Positions 43,219 through 52,434 of a stretch of DNA of 64,000 nt are shown here, piece by piece. The stretch comes from Rhizobacter sp964253025 (GTDB taxonomy: Bacteria; Pseudomonadota; Gammaproteobacteria; Burkholderiales; Burkholderiaceae_C): the NCBI RefSeq assembly GCF_964253025.1, contig NZ_CAXUQC020000001.1, positions 186,001 through 250,000 of the forward strand. Direction: 5' to 3'. Position 1 is the stretch's first letter; every line of letters begins with the position of its first letter. The translations under genes and the position numbers were made by a program. Below the pieces are notes generated by a model that made no database searches, was not told where the DNA came from, and was given only the letters and a program-made list of their open reading frames with translations.

Positions 43219-45012
43219 TCAGGTGGGCAGGGCCGCGCCGCACCGGGCGCAGAACTTGGCCTCCGAGCTTGCCGCGGCAGCACCGCACTGGGTGCAGTGG
43301 CGTGTGATCGCCGCTTCGCTGCCCCCGCTGCCGCCGCCGTCTCCGGTGAGCGCCGCGGCGATGTGCTGCTGGTGGGCCAGCAAGGCGGCGTTGGGCGCAC
43401 CCAGCGCCTGTTCACCGGCCTGCAAGGTGGCGAAGCGGGCCTGGTCCTCGGCCGAGCCGGGCGTGACCAGCACGCTCTGGCCACGTGCGAACTGGGCGAG
43501 GTGAGCGGCGAGGGCCTTGGCCTCGCGCTCGGTCGAGAACATCGCCGTGACCTGCCGCTCGGCGTCCTTGCCGAACACCACCGATTCGATCCGGGCGCGC
43601 CAGACGCGCAGGGTCATGGCCTCCGTGCGCACGACGTCGTTCTCGGTGTTGAGCCGGCTCGTGAAGTTGTTGCCCGTGCCCACCCGCGAGGTCTGCCAGT
43701 TGCCGGCCATCTCGACCCACACCAGGACCGACTCGAAGTTGAATCGGCCCCAGAGCCGACCGGCCGACTGGAAGCAGAAGGCGGCGACGAAGGCCAGGAT
43801 GACCGCGCTGCCGAGCGGTGACAACCGGCTGACGGCTCCCCCGGCGAAGGCCTCGAAGCCGCGCACGAAGTGCAGCGCCAGCCCGACGGCGATGCAGACG
43901 AGGACGAGGGCGTAGAGGTCCAGCAACAGCACCGTGCGGTGACGGCGGCCGGCGAGCGCCTCGGCAAAGGTGGGCGGCTTGGTGCCGGAGACCGGCAAGG
44001 GCTGCGTTTCCTCGAACAACTCGCCGGCGAAGCTGCCCGACGGGGTGGACGCGGGGGTGAGGGGCTCGGTGCGCGCGTACCGGCGGTTGGGAATGCGCTC
44101 GGTCCATTCGTCCTGCAGCGTGCGGTCGAGCTCATCCATCAGGGAGGCCGGTGGCGCGTTCATCGACAAGCGGCCCTGCTCCACGCTGGCCCGTGTCTGC
44201 GGCGCGGGGTCCACCTGCGCGAGCACGGCGGCCATGGCCAGGCCGCTGGCCACGAGCGCGGTGCCGAGCATCACGAAGGTTTGGGTGTTGAGCGAGAACC
44301 CACCCGTCGAGGGCAGCGATGGCGCGACCAGGGCGACCAGCACCGGGCCGACGATCGCGCCGGCGATCAGCGTGACCAGCGAGGCCGTGCTCACGCGAGC
44401 GCGTTGCTGGCTCAACAGCGGCTTGAGCAGGAAGAACAGGCCGAAGGCGAAGTAGAGGAAGCCGATCCACGGGCGCGTGGTCTCGTCGCCGAAGAGCCAC
44501 CACGAGATCAGGAAGCTGATCAGGGTCGCGGTGATGGCGGCGAGGTTGAACACATGCCGGCGGGCGAGGTACTGCACCTCATGAGGCGCGGTAATGAGCG
44601 CGGGCGAGAGGTGGTAGAGCAGGCCCTCGACCGCCCCCTGCGGCTCGGGGTACGAGATCCCGCCCTGGCGCAGCATTTCCTTGAGCGCTTCCGCCGCGGC
44701 GGAATTGCCCACGGCACCGTTCGGGATTTCGGGTGCCAGGGAACTGGGCCGCCCTCGGCCGAAGAAGAAGCGCAGCCGTCGCGCCGCCGTGGCGGCGCAG
44801 GCGAGGCCCGCCACCAGCAACAACACGCCGGCCAGCAAGGGTGCCACCGTGCGGCCGAGCGACTGCGCCTGGACGGCGTCGCGCGCCCACCAGAGGGCGA
44901 CCACGCCGGCCACGACGAGCACGGCAGCGCAGAACCACAGCAGGCGATTCTGCAACTGGTAGGGGTTGGGCAGTTCCAGCCGCTTCGATTCGGAGCTGTA
45001 GTCGTAGGCCAT
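43219..45012 (-). CDS. Large membrane protein with C-terminal zinc ribbon
   Basis: A 597-residue protein with about eight hydrophobic segments in three groups (about 25-80, 155-285, 370-420). A soluble segment follows (about 430-560) and a double CxxC zinc ribbon ends the chain (CTQCGAAAASSEAKFCARCG). The soluble part includes MTLRVWRARIESVVFGKDAERQVTAMFSTEREA, like a small regulatory domain. No family is confidently recognised. It converges with the IclR gene. Confidence 0.7.
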   Translation of the reverse strand: MAYDYSSESKRLELPNPYQLQNRLLWFCAAVLVVAGVVALWWARDAVQAQSLGRTVAPLLAGVLLLVAGLACAATAARRLRFFFGRGRPSSLAPEIPNGAVGNSAAAEALKEMLRQGGISYPEPQGAVEGLLYHLSPALITAPHEVQYLARRHVFNLAAITATLISFLISWWLFGDETTRPWIGFLYFAFGLFFLLKPLLSQQRARVSTASLVTLIAGAIVGPVLVALVAPSLPSTGGFSLNTQTFVMLGTALVASGLAMAAVLAQVDPAPQTRASVEQGRLSMNAPPASLMDELDRTLQDEWTERIPNRRYARTEPLTPASTPSGSFAGELFEETQPLPVSGTKPPTFAEALAGRRHRTVLLLDLYALVLVCIAVGLALHFVRGFEAFAGGAVSRLSPLGSAVILAFVAAFCFQSAGRLWGRFNFESVLVWVEMAGNWQTSRVGTGNNFTSRLNTENDVVRTEAMTLRVWRARIESVVFGKDAERQVTAMFSTEREAKALAAHLAQFARGQSVLVTPGSAEDQARFATLQAGEQALGAPNAALLAHQQHIAAALTGDGGGSGGSEAAITRHCTQCGAAAASSEAKFCARCGAALPT

Positions 45013-45124
45013 GCGGGGTCCTGGGAGAAAGGTCGCACGGGCAATGGGTCGCCCGCAGGGTCACGAGGGTACAGCGTCAGGGCGGGCGCCCGGCTTCGCA
45101 GGGGGCGCGCCCCATCGGGCGGGC

Positions 45125-45349
45125 TCAGCGCAACGGGTGGACCGGAGCGTCCGGGTCGTCGTCCTCGGGGGCTGGTGGCTTGGCATCCAGCCGATAGGCT
45201 TCACTGGCCCACGCGCCGAAGTCGGCGTTCTTGCAGCGTTCGCTGCAGAAGGGACGGAAGGCATTTTCCGGTGCGTAGACGCTGTCGCCCCGGCATCGGG
45301 GGCATTTGACGATGCGACGCAGGCCGGTGCTCGGGGCTTGCGGGTTCAT
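45125..45349 (-). CDS. yacG: DNA gyrase inhibitor YacG
   Basis: A 74-residue zinc protein with the four-Cys motif CPRCRG...CSERCKN and FGAWASEAYRL typical of YacG, which binds and inhibits GyrB in E. coli. Its ATG overlaps the zapD stop (ATGA), so it is cotranslated with zapD. The C-terminal acidic tail is normal. Confidence 0.92.
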   Translation of the reverse strand: MNPQAPSTGLRRIVKCPRCRGDSVYAPENAFRPFCSERCKNADFGAWASEAYRLDAKPPAPEDDDPDAPVHPLR

Positions 45350-46101
45350 GTGCAGAGGGTCAGTTCGAAGCTGGTGTCGGTGCCGGCGGGCTTGAGGCGT
45401 CCTTCGGCGTCCTGGCGCATCAGGCGCACGAGCACCATCAGGCGGTGCCCGCTGATCTCGGGCACGAGTTGCAGGGTCGGGTCGATGCGCAGTCTGAGCA
45501 GCTGGTACACGCGGCCGGCCGGCAGGCTTTGCTGGTACTGGCCGCCCTGGCTCATCACCTTGTGGGGAACGCCGGAATCGCGGAGCAGCGCGAGCACGAG
45601 CTTGAGCGCCTCGGCCAGCGGCATCAAGGTGCCGATCCAGTGGTTCAGGTCGGCCCGGCGGCGTGCCGCGGGCAGTTGCTGCCAGGCGTAGTAGGCGGGC
45701 AGGTCGAACTCGCAGGTGCCGCCGGGGATGCTGATGCGGCTGCGGATGCTCATCAGCCATTCGTTGGCGTTGAGCGACTGCCCCGCCTTGCCGGTCAGCT
45801 TGTTGAGGCCGTCGAAGGCATGGTCGATGCGGCGGATGACGTCGTCGAGGGCGTCTTCCGCAATGGACGGGTTGCCGCGGTAGCTGTTGAACTGGGCACG
45901 CTGGCGTTCGAGGTCCTTGAGCACGTCGGACTTGAGGTCGGCGCGCGACGACACGTCCATGATCTCGAACAGCGTGGCGAGCGCGTAGTGGTGGTCCACG
46001 GCTTCGTCACGCGGCAGCAGCCGGCCCAGCCGGTCGAACAGGTGTTCGAGGCGGAGCATCGTGCGGATGCTTTCGTTGAAGGGGTATTCGTAGAGGACCA
46101 A
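45346..46101 (-). CDS. zapD: Cell division protein ZapD
   Basis: A 251-residue FtsZ-ring bundling protein with the family's N-terminus VLYEYPFNESIRTMLRLEHLF and central SIRSRISIPGGTCEFDLPAYY. The family's N-terminus begins at a TTG codon here; AGGAAG lies eight bases upstream. An ATG-led extension upstream would add about 30 residues not found in ZapD. It acts in the cytoplasm at the division site. Confidence 0.93.
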   Translation of the reverse strand: MVLYEYPFNESIRTMLRLEHLFDRLGRLLPRDEAVDHHYALATLFEIMDVSSRADLKSDVLKDLERQRAQFNSYRGNPSIAEDALDDVIRRIDHAFDGLNKLTGKAGQSLNANEWLMSIRSRISIPGGTCEFDLPAYYAWQQLPAARRRADLNHWIGTLMPLAEALKLVLALLRDSGVPHKVMSQGGQYQQSLPAGRVYQLLRLRIDPTLQLVPEISGHRLMVLVRLMRQDAEGRLKPAGTDTSFELTLCT

Positions 46102-46120
46102 GGGTGGGCTTCCTGTTGAA

Positions 46121-46780
46121 TCAACGCGGAGGGCTTCCGTGACATTGTTCCACAGGGCACCAGTGGCGCCATAGCGCGCCCACCTCGTCGGCAAGCTGGT
46201 CGAACCCGATGCCGTGGTTGCAGATGATGGCGTCGGCCGCCGCGCGACGGGCGGCGCGGGGCGCCTGCTGCCGGATGACGGCCAGCACGGTCTCTCGTGT
46301 CCAGCCGGAGCGGGCCATCACGCGCTCGACCTGGACCTCCTCCGGGCAATCGACCACCAGCACGCGATCCACCCGGGCGCGCCACCGGGTCGATTCGACG
46401 AGCAGCGGTACGTCGAACAGCCGCACGCGGTCACCGGCGGCCTCGGCCTGCCGGTTGCATTCGAGGCCGATCAGCGGGTGCAGGATGGCTTCGAGCCGCG
46501 CCTTGGCGGAGGGGTCGGCGAACACCTGTTCGCGCATGCGGGCACGGTCGAGTGCGCCATCGGGGCCGATCATGGCGTCGCCGAACGCCGCGCGCAGCGG
46601 GTCGATCGCGGCGCCGCCCGGCAAGGTGAGGGCCCGCGAGATGGCGTCGGTGTCGATCAGTGCGGCGCCCTGGGCCACCAGCAGGGAGGCCACCGTGCTC
46701 TTGCCGCTGCCGATGCCCCCCGTCAGCCCGATCTGCAGCGGGCGGCGCGGCCGAGCGGCGGACGGCGGACGCGCGGGCAT
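46121..46780 (-). CDS. coaE: Dephospho-CoA kinase
   Basis: A 219-residue P-loop kinase: GGIGSGKST binds ATP, and DTDAISR with VFDVPLLVE are CoaE blocks. It phosphorylates dephospho-CoA at the 3'-hydroxyl in the last step of CoA synthesis. It lies four bases from pilD, the usual arrangement in betaproteobacteria. Confidence 0.94.
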   Translation of the reverse strand: MPARPPSAARPRRPLQIGLTGGIGSGKSTVASLLVAQGAALIDTDAISRALTLPGGAAIDPLRAAFGDAMIGPDGALDRARMREQVFADPSAKARLEAILHPLIGLECNRQAEAAGDRVRLFDVPLLVESTRWRARVDRVLVVDCPEEVQVERVMARSGWTRETVLAVIRQQAPRAARRAAADAIICNHGIGFDQLADEVGALWRHWCPVEQCHGSPPR

Positions 46781-46784
46781 GGTG

Positions 46785-47636
46785 TCAGCGCCAGCCGAGC
46801 CAGCCCAGCACGCGTTCAGGGCCGGCCAGCATCACGACGATGCCGCCGCCGGCGAGGAAGGGGCCGAACGGCACATAGCGGCCTTCGCGCAGGTTGCTCG
46901 CCATCTTCATGCCGATGCCCACGATCGCACCGATGACCGAGGCCCCGAGCACGATGGGCAGGATCATCTGGACGCCCAGCCAGGCGCCGAGCGCCGCCAG
47001 CAACTTGAAGTCGCCGTAGCCCATGCCCTCCTTGCCGGTGGTGAGCTTGAAGAGCCAGTACACGCTCCACAGCGACAGGTAGCCGACGACGGCACCCCAC
47101 AGGGACTGGCTCAGCGGCACCGTCCACCCGAGGGCGCTGGCCACGAGGCCGGCCCAGAGCAGGGGCAGGGTGAGGTTGTCCGGCAGCAGGGTGGTGTCCC
47201 AGTCGATGCCGGTCAAGGCCAGCAGCACGGCGACGAAGCCGCACCAGAGCCAGGCCACCGGCTGCTCGCCGAAGCGCCACGCCACGGCCGCGAACAGCAG
47301 ACCGGTGGCGAGCTCGACCAAGGGGTAGCGCGGCGAGATGCGGGTCTTGCACGCCGAACAACGCCCCCGCAACGCGAGGTAGCTCAGCACCGGGATGTTC
47401 TCGTACCAGGCGATCGGGTGGCCGCAGGACGGGCAGCGAGACCGCGGGGTGGAGAGGGTGATGGGCGGGGGCAGCTCGACGGTGACGCCGAGGAGCTCGG
47501 CGCTGTCCTGCTTCCATTCGCGGTCGAGCGCCAGCGGGAGCCGGTGCACGACCACGTTCAGGAAGCTGCCGATGCACAGTCCTACCAGGCCCAGGAGCCA
47601 GGGGGTGGCGGCGATGTCAAGCGCGAACCATTCCAT
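46785..47636 (-). CDS. pilD: Prepilin peptidase / N-methyltransferase
   Basis: A 283-residue inner-membrane aspartyl protease that processes and methylates type IV prepilins. The cytoplasmic zinc motifs CPSCGHP and CSACKTR are present, as are the catalytic aspartates in TGIDWDT and GYGDFKLL. About seven hydrophobic spans. It is in the pilB-pilC-pilD operon with coaE. Confidence 0.94.
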   Translation of the reverse strand: MEWFALDIAATPWLLGLVGLCIGSFLNVVVHRLPLALDREWKQDSAELLGVTVELPPPITLSTPRSRCPSCGHPIAWYENIPVLSYLALRGRCSACKTRISPRYPLVELATGLLFAAVAWRFGEQPVAWLWCGFVAVLLALTGIDWDTTLLPDNLTLPLLWAGLVASALGWTVPLSQSLWGAVVGYLSLWSVYWLFKLTTGKEGMGYGDFKLLAALGAWLGVQMILPIVLGASVIGAIVGIGMKMASNLREGRYVPFGPFLAGGGIVVMLAGPERVLGWLGWR

Positions 47637-47645
47637 CGGCGTCGA

Positions 47646-48860
47646 TCAGACGACGGCGCCGAGCTTGAAGATCGGCAGGTACATCGACACGACGATGCCA
47701 CCGATCAAGGTGCCCAGGATCACGATGATGAAGGGCTCCATCAGGCTCGATAGGCCGGCAACGGCTTCATCGACCTCATCTTCGTAGAACTCCGCCGCCC
47801 TGCCTAGCATGCCGTCGAGCGACCCGGATTCCTCGCCGATGGCGCACATCTGCAGCACCATGACCGGAAATACCCCGGTGGTTTCCATTGAGGCCGTCAG
47901 GCTTGCGCCGGTCGAGACGTCTTTCTGGATCTGTTCTGTGGCGTCCTTAAAGACCGCATTGCCGGCGGCACCGCCCACGGAGTCGAGGGCCTCGACGAGA
48001 GGCACGCCGGCGGCAAACATCGTTGACAGCGTACGCGTCCAACGCGCAACGGACGCCTTGTTCACCAGGCTGCCGAATACGGGCGCTTTCAAAAGCAGTC
48101 GGTCCATCGTGCGCTGCATCTTCTCGGAACGCTTCCAGGATTCCAGGAAGAAGTAGATGCCGCCGCCCAGGAAACCAAAGATCGCCCACCAGTATTGGGT
48201 AAACACCTTTGACATGCCGATGACAAACATCGTCGGTGCGGGAAGGTCTGCGCCGAACGATTCGAAGACGTTCTCGAACACCGGGATCACGAACAGCATG
48301 ATCACGCAGATGACGATGAAGGCGACCACCAGCACGGCCACCGGGTAGATCAGCGCCGACTTGATCTTGTTCTTCAGCGCCATCGTCTTTTCCTGGTAGA
48401 TGGCCAGGCGATCGAGGAGCGTATCCAGAATACCCGCGGCTTCACCGGCTTCGACGAGGTTGCAGTACAACGCGTCGAATTGAAGCGGATGTTTCCGGAA
48501 GGCCGACGAGAGGCTGGTGCCTGTCTCGACGTCAGTGCGGATGTCGGTGAGCAGTTTGGTCATGCGCGGATTGGAGCTGCCGCGGGCGACGATGTCGAAA
48601 GCCTGGAGCAGGGGCACGCCCGCCCGCATCATGGTGGCGAGCTGCCGGGTGAAGACGGCGATGTCCTTCTGCTTGATGGCTTTGCCACCGCTGGTGCGGC
48701 GCTTCTTCACCTTGGTGATGAGGATGCCCTGGCGGCGCAGCGTGGCGCTGACCATGGCCTCGCCCCCAGCGCGCAGCTCGCCCCGAACCGTTTTCCCGTT
48801 CTTGTCCTTGCCTTGCCACTCGAAAACGAATTCTTTCTCTCTGACGGCTGCAGTTGCCAT
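47646..48860 (-). CDS. pilC: Type IV pilus assembly platform protein PilC
   Basis: A 404-residue inner-membrane protein of the GspF family with duplicated T2SSF domains (about 70-195 and 275-395). Typical blocks are IAVFTRQLATMMRAGVPLLQAF and ARWTRTLSTMFAAGVPLVEAL. Three hydrophobic spans. It contacts the PilB motor. The N-terminus EFVFEWQGKDKNGKTVRGEL is characteristic. Confidence 0.94.
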   Translation of the reverse strand: MATAAVREKEFVFEWQGKDKNGKTVRGELRAGGEAMVSATLRRQGILITKVKKRRTSGGKAIKQKDIAVFTRQLATMMRAGVPLLQAFDIVARGSSNPRMTKLLTDIRTDVETGTSLSSAFRKHPLQFDALYCNLVEAGEAAGILDTLLDRLAIYQEKTMALKNKIKSALIYPVAVLVVAFIVICVIMLFVIPVFENVFESFGADLPAPTMFVIGMSKVFTQYWWAIFGFLGGGIYFFLESWKRSEKMQRTMDRLLLKAPVFGSLVNKASVARWTRTLSTMFAAGVPLVEALDSVGGAAGNAVFKDATEQIQKDVSTGASLTASMETTGVFPVMVLQMCAIGEESGSLDGMLGRAAEFYEDEVDEAVAGLSSLMEPFIIVILGTLIGGIVVSMYLPIFKLGAVV

Positions 48861-48944
48861 GATCTCTCCGAGGAAACTTCTATCCTCGTCCCGTTGGTTG
48901 TCGTTCGGTGTTGCGCCTATGCCTCAAGGAGTGCGGCCTGACCG

Positions 48945-50663
48945 TCACTCGTTGGTGCAGGCGATCACCTCTTCCAGCGTCGTGGCGCCTGCCCGTACCT
49001 TGATCAGGCCGGACTGGCGCAGGTCGCGAACCCCTTCGCGCTGCGCCTGCACGGCGATGTCCATCGACGTCCCCTCGGCGAGGATGATGCGCTGGATTTC
49101 CTCGGTGATGGGCATCACTTGGTAAATGCCGACCCGGCCTTTGTAGCCATTCGTGCACGCCGAGCAGCCCACAGCGCGGTACGGTTTCCAGGAGCCGTCG
49201 AGGTCGGTTTCCCGGTAACCCGCCTTGAGCATGGCCTCGCGAGGGTACTCGGCTGGCGCCTTGCATGACTCACAAAGCCGACGCGCAAGCCGCTGTGCCG
49301 TGATGAGCAGCACACTCGAGGCGATGTTGAAGGGCGCGACGCCCATGTTCAGCAGCCGGGTGAGGGTGGTCGGCGCGTCGTTGGTGTGCAGGGTGGACAT
49401 CACCATGTGGCCGGTCTGGGCGGCCTTGATGGCGATGTCGGCGGTTTCGAGGTCGCGGATTTCGCCGACCATGATCACGTCCGGATCCTGGCGCAGGAAC
49501 GACTTGAGGGCGGCCGCGAAGGTGAGGCCCGCCTTGTCGTTCACGTTGACCTGGTTGATGCCGGGCAGGTTGATTTCAGCCGGGTCCTCGACGGTCGAGA
49601 TGTTGACGCCGGGCTGGTTCAGGATGTTGAGGCAGGTGTAGAGCGACACCGTCTTGCCGCTACCGGTCGGGCCCGTCACCAGCACCATGCCGTAGGGCCG
49701 CTGGATGCACTTGAGCAGCCGGTCCTTCTCGATCTTCTCGTAGCCCAGGGCCTCGATGCCGAGCTTGGCGCTGGAGGAGTCGAGAATACGGATCACGATC
49801 TTCTCGCCGAAGAGCGTGGGCAGGGTGCTCACCCGGAAGTCGATCGACTTGTTGCCGAACTTCAGCTTCATCCGGCCGTCTTGCGGGACCCGCTTCTCGG
49901 CGATGTCCATGCGCGAGATGACCTTGATGCGCGAGGCGAGCTTGTCCTTGATGGCGATCGGCGGCTGGGTGATCTCGCGCAGTTCGCCGTCGACGCGGAA
50001 GCGCACCCGGTAGTGGTACTCGTAGGGCTCGAAGTGCAGGTCGGACGCCCGGGCGTTGATCGCGTCGATCAGCATCTTCTGCAGGAAGCGCACCACCGGC
50101 GCGTCTTCCACGTCGACCGTGACCTCGTGCTGCTCGGGCGCCGAGTTCTCCTCGTCGTTGACGTCGAACTCGAAGTCGCCGCCCACGATGTTCTCGAGCG
50201 ACTCAGTGGCGCTGGCGCCCGCCGCTTCGAGAATCTTGGTCAGCTTGTCGTGCTCGAGCACGACCCACTCGGGCGACAGCTGGGTGGCGAACTTGATGCG
50301 CTCGATGGCTTCCTGGTCGGTCGGGTCTGCCCCGCCGACGAAGAGCCGGTTGCCGCGCTTGCTGAGGATCAGGACCTGGTACTGCGCGGTCAGCTTGGCG
50401 TCGATGACGTTGCGCGGCAGGCGCTGCAGGTCGACGGCGTTGATGTCCATCACCGGGAGCGCGAGGGCGCTCGCCAGGGTGTGGGCCAGGTCGGCCGACG
50501 AGATGGCGCCGCCGGCGATGACCGAGGCGATGAAGCTGGTCTTCTTTTCCTTGGCCGACTTGACGAGGTCTTCAGCCGTCTTGGCGTTCAGCTTGCCCGC
50601 ATGGACGAGGACCCGCGCGACGCCGGAAAGGGACGATTGAGGGGCTTCGGCAAGAGTGTCCAC
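48945..50663 (-). CDS. pilB: Type IV pilus extension ATPase PilB
   Basis: A 572-residue hexameric ATPase powering pilus extension. An N-terminal MshEN/T2SSE_N domain is followed by the ATPase with Walker A TGPTGSGKTVSLY, Asp and His boxes around IMVGEIRDLETADIAIKAAQTGHMVMSTLHTNDA, and the tetracysteine zinc motif CESCKAP...CSACTNG. The frame starts with GTG and no ATG is close; the N-terminal SSLSGVARVLVHAGKL is typical of PilB, so GTG is accepted. Confidence 0.94.
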   Translation of the reverse strand: MDTLAEAPQSSLSGVARVLVHAGKLNAKTAEDLVKSAKEKKTSFIASVIAGGAISSADLAHTLASALALPVMDINAVDLQRLPRNVIDAKLTAQYQVLILSKRGNRLFVGGADPTDQEAIERIKFATQLSPEWVVLEHDKLTKILEAAGASATESLENIVGGDFEFDVNDEENSAPEQHEVTVDVEDAPVVRFLQKMLIDAINARASDLHFEPYEYHYRVRFRVDGELREITQPPIAIKDKLASRIKVISRMDIAEKRVPQDGRMKLKFGNKSIDFRVSTLPTLFGEKIVIRILDSSSAKLGIEALGYEKIEKDRLLKCIQRPYGMVLVTGPTGSGKTVSLYTCLNILNQPGVNISTVEDPAEINLPGINQVNVNDKAGLTFAAALKSFLRQDPDVIMVGEIRDLETADIAIKAAQTGHMVMSTLHTNDAPTTLTRLLNMGVAPFNIASSVLLITAQRLARRLCESCKAPAEYPREAMLKAGYRETDLDGSWKPYRAVGCSACTNGYKGRVGIYQVMPITEEIQRIILAEGTSMDIAVQAQREGVRDLRQSGLIKVRAGATTLEEVIACTNE

Positions 50664-50843
50664 AGGCAGGGCGTGATGTCACAACGTGAAATGGGCGTAC
50701 CGAGCCATGATCGCTGATTCGATCCACCCTGTAAACATCGCCCACCCTCACGAACTGCCAGAAAAAGCAGCTTTCGGCCGGTGATTTCCTGCAACGAAAT
50801 GCATCCGTCGGCCCGACCGTCCTCACGGACCCCGGGCGCCGTG

Positions 50844-51032
50844 TCAGCGCTTCTTCTCGTCCGGGTGCCGCTGGTCGTGAACGATGTCGGCGGGCGTCGT
50901 GGGCTGGGAGGACAGGACCGGGTCGACGATCGCCTTGCCGAGGGAGTCGAGCGGGCTGTCGTCGGTGTCGTTGCCGGCCTCTGACGGGCGTGTTTCAACG
51001 TCAGGAGCGGAGGGATTGGAACGGGCTGCCAT
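50844..51032 (-). CDS. Small hydrophilic protein (62 residues)
   Basis: A short frame with a strong ribosome site (AAAGGAG eight bases before the ATG). The product is charged, with no membrane segment: SPLDSLGKAIVDPVLSSQPTTPADIVHDQ in outline. It lies in a 532-base gap between pilB and the sialyltransferase-like gene; nothing else coding was recognised there. No family is known. Confidence 0.5.
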   Translation of the reverse strand: MAARSNPSAPDVETRPSEAGNDTDDSPLDSLGKAIVDPVLSSQPTTPADIVHDQRHPDEKKR

Positions 51033-51195
51033 GCGGAAACTCCTTTCTATGTGCATGCCCTGGCGGCAAGCCGCGTGCCCTCATCCGTGGCGAACCGTGT
51101 GCGGGTGTTGGTCGGAGCCTGCATCCGACGGTGCGTACACTGGCCTCCATCGGGGCGCACTTGGCGCCCGCACCACCGGAATATGAGACGCGCCC

Positions 51196-52374
51196 ATGGA
51201 CTCCCCTGCACTCGCTGATGGTGCCCACGGCAACATCTTGAAGCTCTACGTCGACTCGACGTCCTTGTCCTTGGTTGAGCAGATGTTCGACTACGTTCAA
51301 TGCGCTGAGGACCCGAACGTCTTCAAGATCATCACGTGGCTTCGACTCGCTGTGCCGGAGCGCCATCTGATCCTGCACAACGCGGCCTATGTGCCCCAGA
51401 TGGCAGCCGTGTCGGCGGACTTCGTCGATTCCGTGCGAAGCCTGGTGGTCGGCAATCCAATCAGGCTCGTGGAGATCCATTCGAACCAGACCCACGCGTG
51501 GAGAGGGGTCGTGCCGTTGATGCGTGCCCTTGTCGGCCCGCTCGAGGCGGCAGGCATCGCCCTTCGGCTGCATTTGTACGACGACGGATCATTGAGCGTG
51601 ATGCAGCGCGAGACCCTCAAGTCGGAGGCTGGCCTCGACGAGGCGTTGCGCCGCGCCGCGCTGGACCTGGGTCGCGCGATACAGGGCCTGGCCGCGCCGT
51701 CCAACAACGTGCTCCAGAGTCATGCATGGCACTTGTTGTTCGACACCACGTACCACATGCTGCGTCGCGATCTCTTGTGCAGCGATGAGGCGGGACGACG
51801 GGTGAATCAGGCGTTCGCCGCCTGCGCGCAAGACATGCAACTGGATCAGTGGGCATCACTGAGTGAGACGCAGCGATGGCTGTATCTGTCGATGTTCGGT
51901 ATCGGCGAGGCGGAGCGTGCGGCACTGCAGTCCTGGGCGTCCGACCCGAAGGCGTGGCTCTTCACTGGAACGGCCACGTGGGATGCGGCGCCCAACGAGC
52001 GGCTCGGCAAGGCGCAATTGCGCACCGTGCAAGCGTTGCGCGAGTCAGGGCGCTTGCCCGAAGGAGCGCGCATCGGCTTCAAGGCGCATCCTGCGAATCC
52101 GGCCTACAACGATGCGCTGCGTCGAGCGCTTGGAGAGGACGTGCTCGAGGTTCCTGCGCAGGTGCCGCTCGAGGTGCTGCTGATGGCGAAGCTGCTGCCG
52201 TCCAACCGCTGCGGCGTTCTGAGTTCAGCGTTCTTCACATTGCCGCCCACGCAGACCCGTTTCGTGGTTGTCGACGCCAGCAGCGAGGCCGAAGCGCTGG
52301 CGCTCCCGCTGGTCCGGCTCATGCTGCGGGCTGGAGCAATCGTTCCGGAGCAGGTGCTTCCGTGGGCCTCCTGA
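51196..52374 (+). CDS. GT80-family sialyltransferase homologue
   Basis: A 392-residue protein matching the whole length of GT80 sialyltransferases such as Pasteurella multocida PmST1. Matching segments: LKLYVDSTSLSLVEQMFDYVQ near the start; LHLYDDGS (126-132) with the family's general-base Asp; LFTGTATWDAAPNERL (255-270); FKAHPAN (295-301) with the His that contacts the CMP phosphate (KGHP in the family); a CMP-contacting Ser pair in VLSSAFFTLP (341-350); and LMLRAGAIVPEQVLPW at the end. It has no signal peptide, as is usual for GT80, and should transfer a CMP-activated nonulosonic acid to a cell-surface glycan. No neuA/B/C or glycan genes are nearby. It looks less GC-rich than its neighbours and abuts a tRNA gene. 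Confidence 0.8.
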   Translation: MDSPALADGAHGNILKLYVDSTSLSLVEQMFDYVQCAEDPNVFKIITWLRLAVPERHLILHNAAYVPQMAAVSADFVDSVRSLVVGNPIRLVEIHSNQTHAWRGVVPLMRALVGPLEAAGIALRLHLYDDGSLSVMQRETLKSEAGLDEALRRAALDLGRAIQGLAAPSNNVLQSHAWHLLFDTTYHMLRRDLLCSDEAGRRVNQAFAACAQDMQLDQWASLSETQRWLYLSMFGIGEAERAALQSWASDPKAWLFTGTATWDAAPNERLGKAQLRTVQALRESGRLPEGARIGFKAHPANPAYNDALRRALGEDVLEVPAQVPLEVLLMAKLLPSNRCGVLSSAFFTLPPTQTRFVVVDASSEAEALALPLVRLMLRAGAIVPEQVLPWAS

Positions 52375-52391
52375 CTGCTTACCGGAAAGCA

Positions 52392-52426
52392 AAGAAGCCC
52401 AAGCACCGAGGGCACTTGGGCTTCTT
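52392..52426. terminator. Bidirectional rho-independent terminator
   Basis: Perfect 12-bp stem AAGAAGCCCAAG/CTTGGGCTTCTT with an 11-base loop, between the converging sialyltransferase gene and tRNA-Pro. On the minus strand, where it serves the tRNA, it is followed by TTTGCTTT. Confidence 0.85.
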
Positions 52427-52434
52427 TCAGATAT

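Noticed and set aside
48860..48944. Possible promoter or small gene between pilC and pilB
   Set aside because: The 84-base gap has no ribosome-linked frame or convincing promoter; it is most simply an operon spacer.
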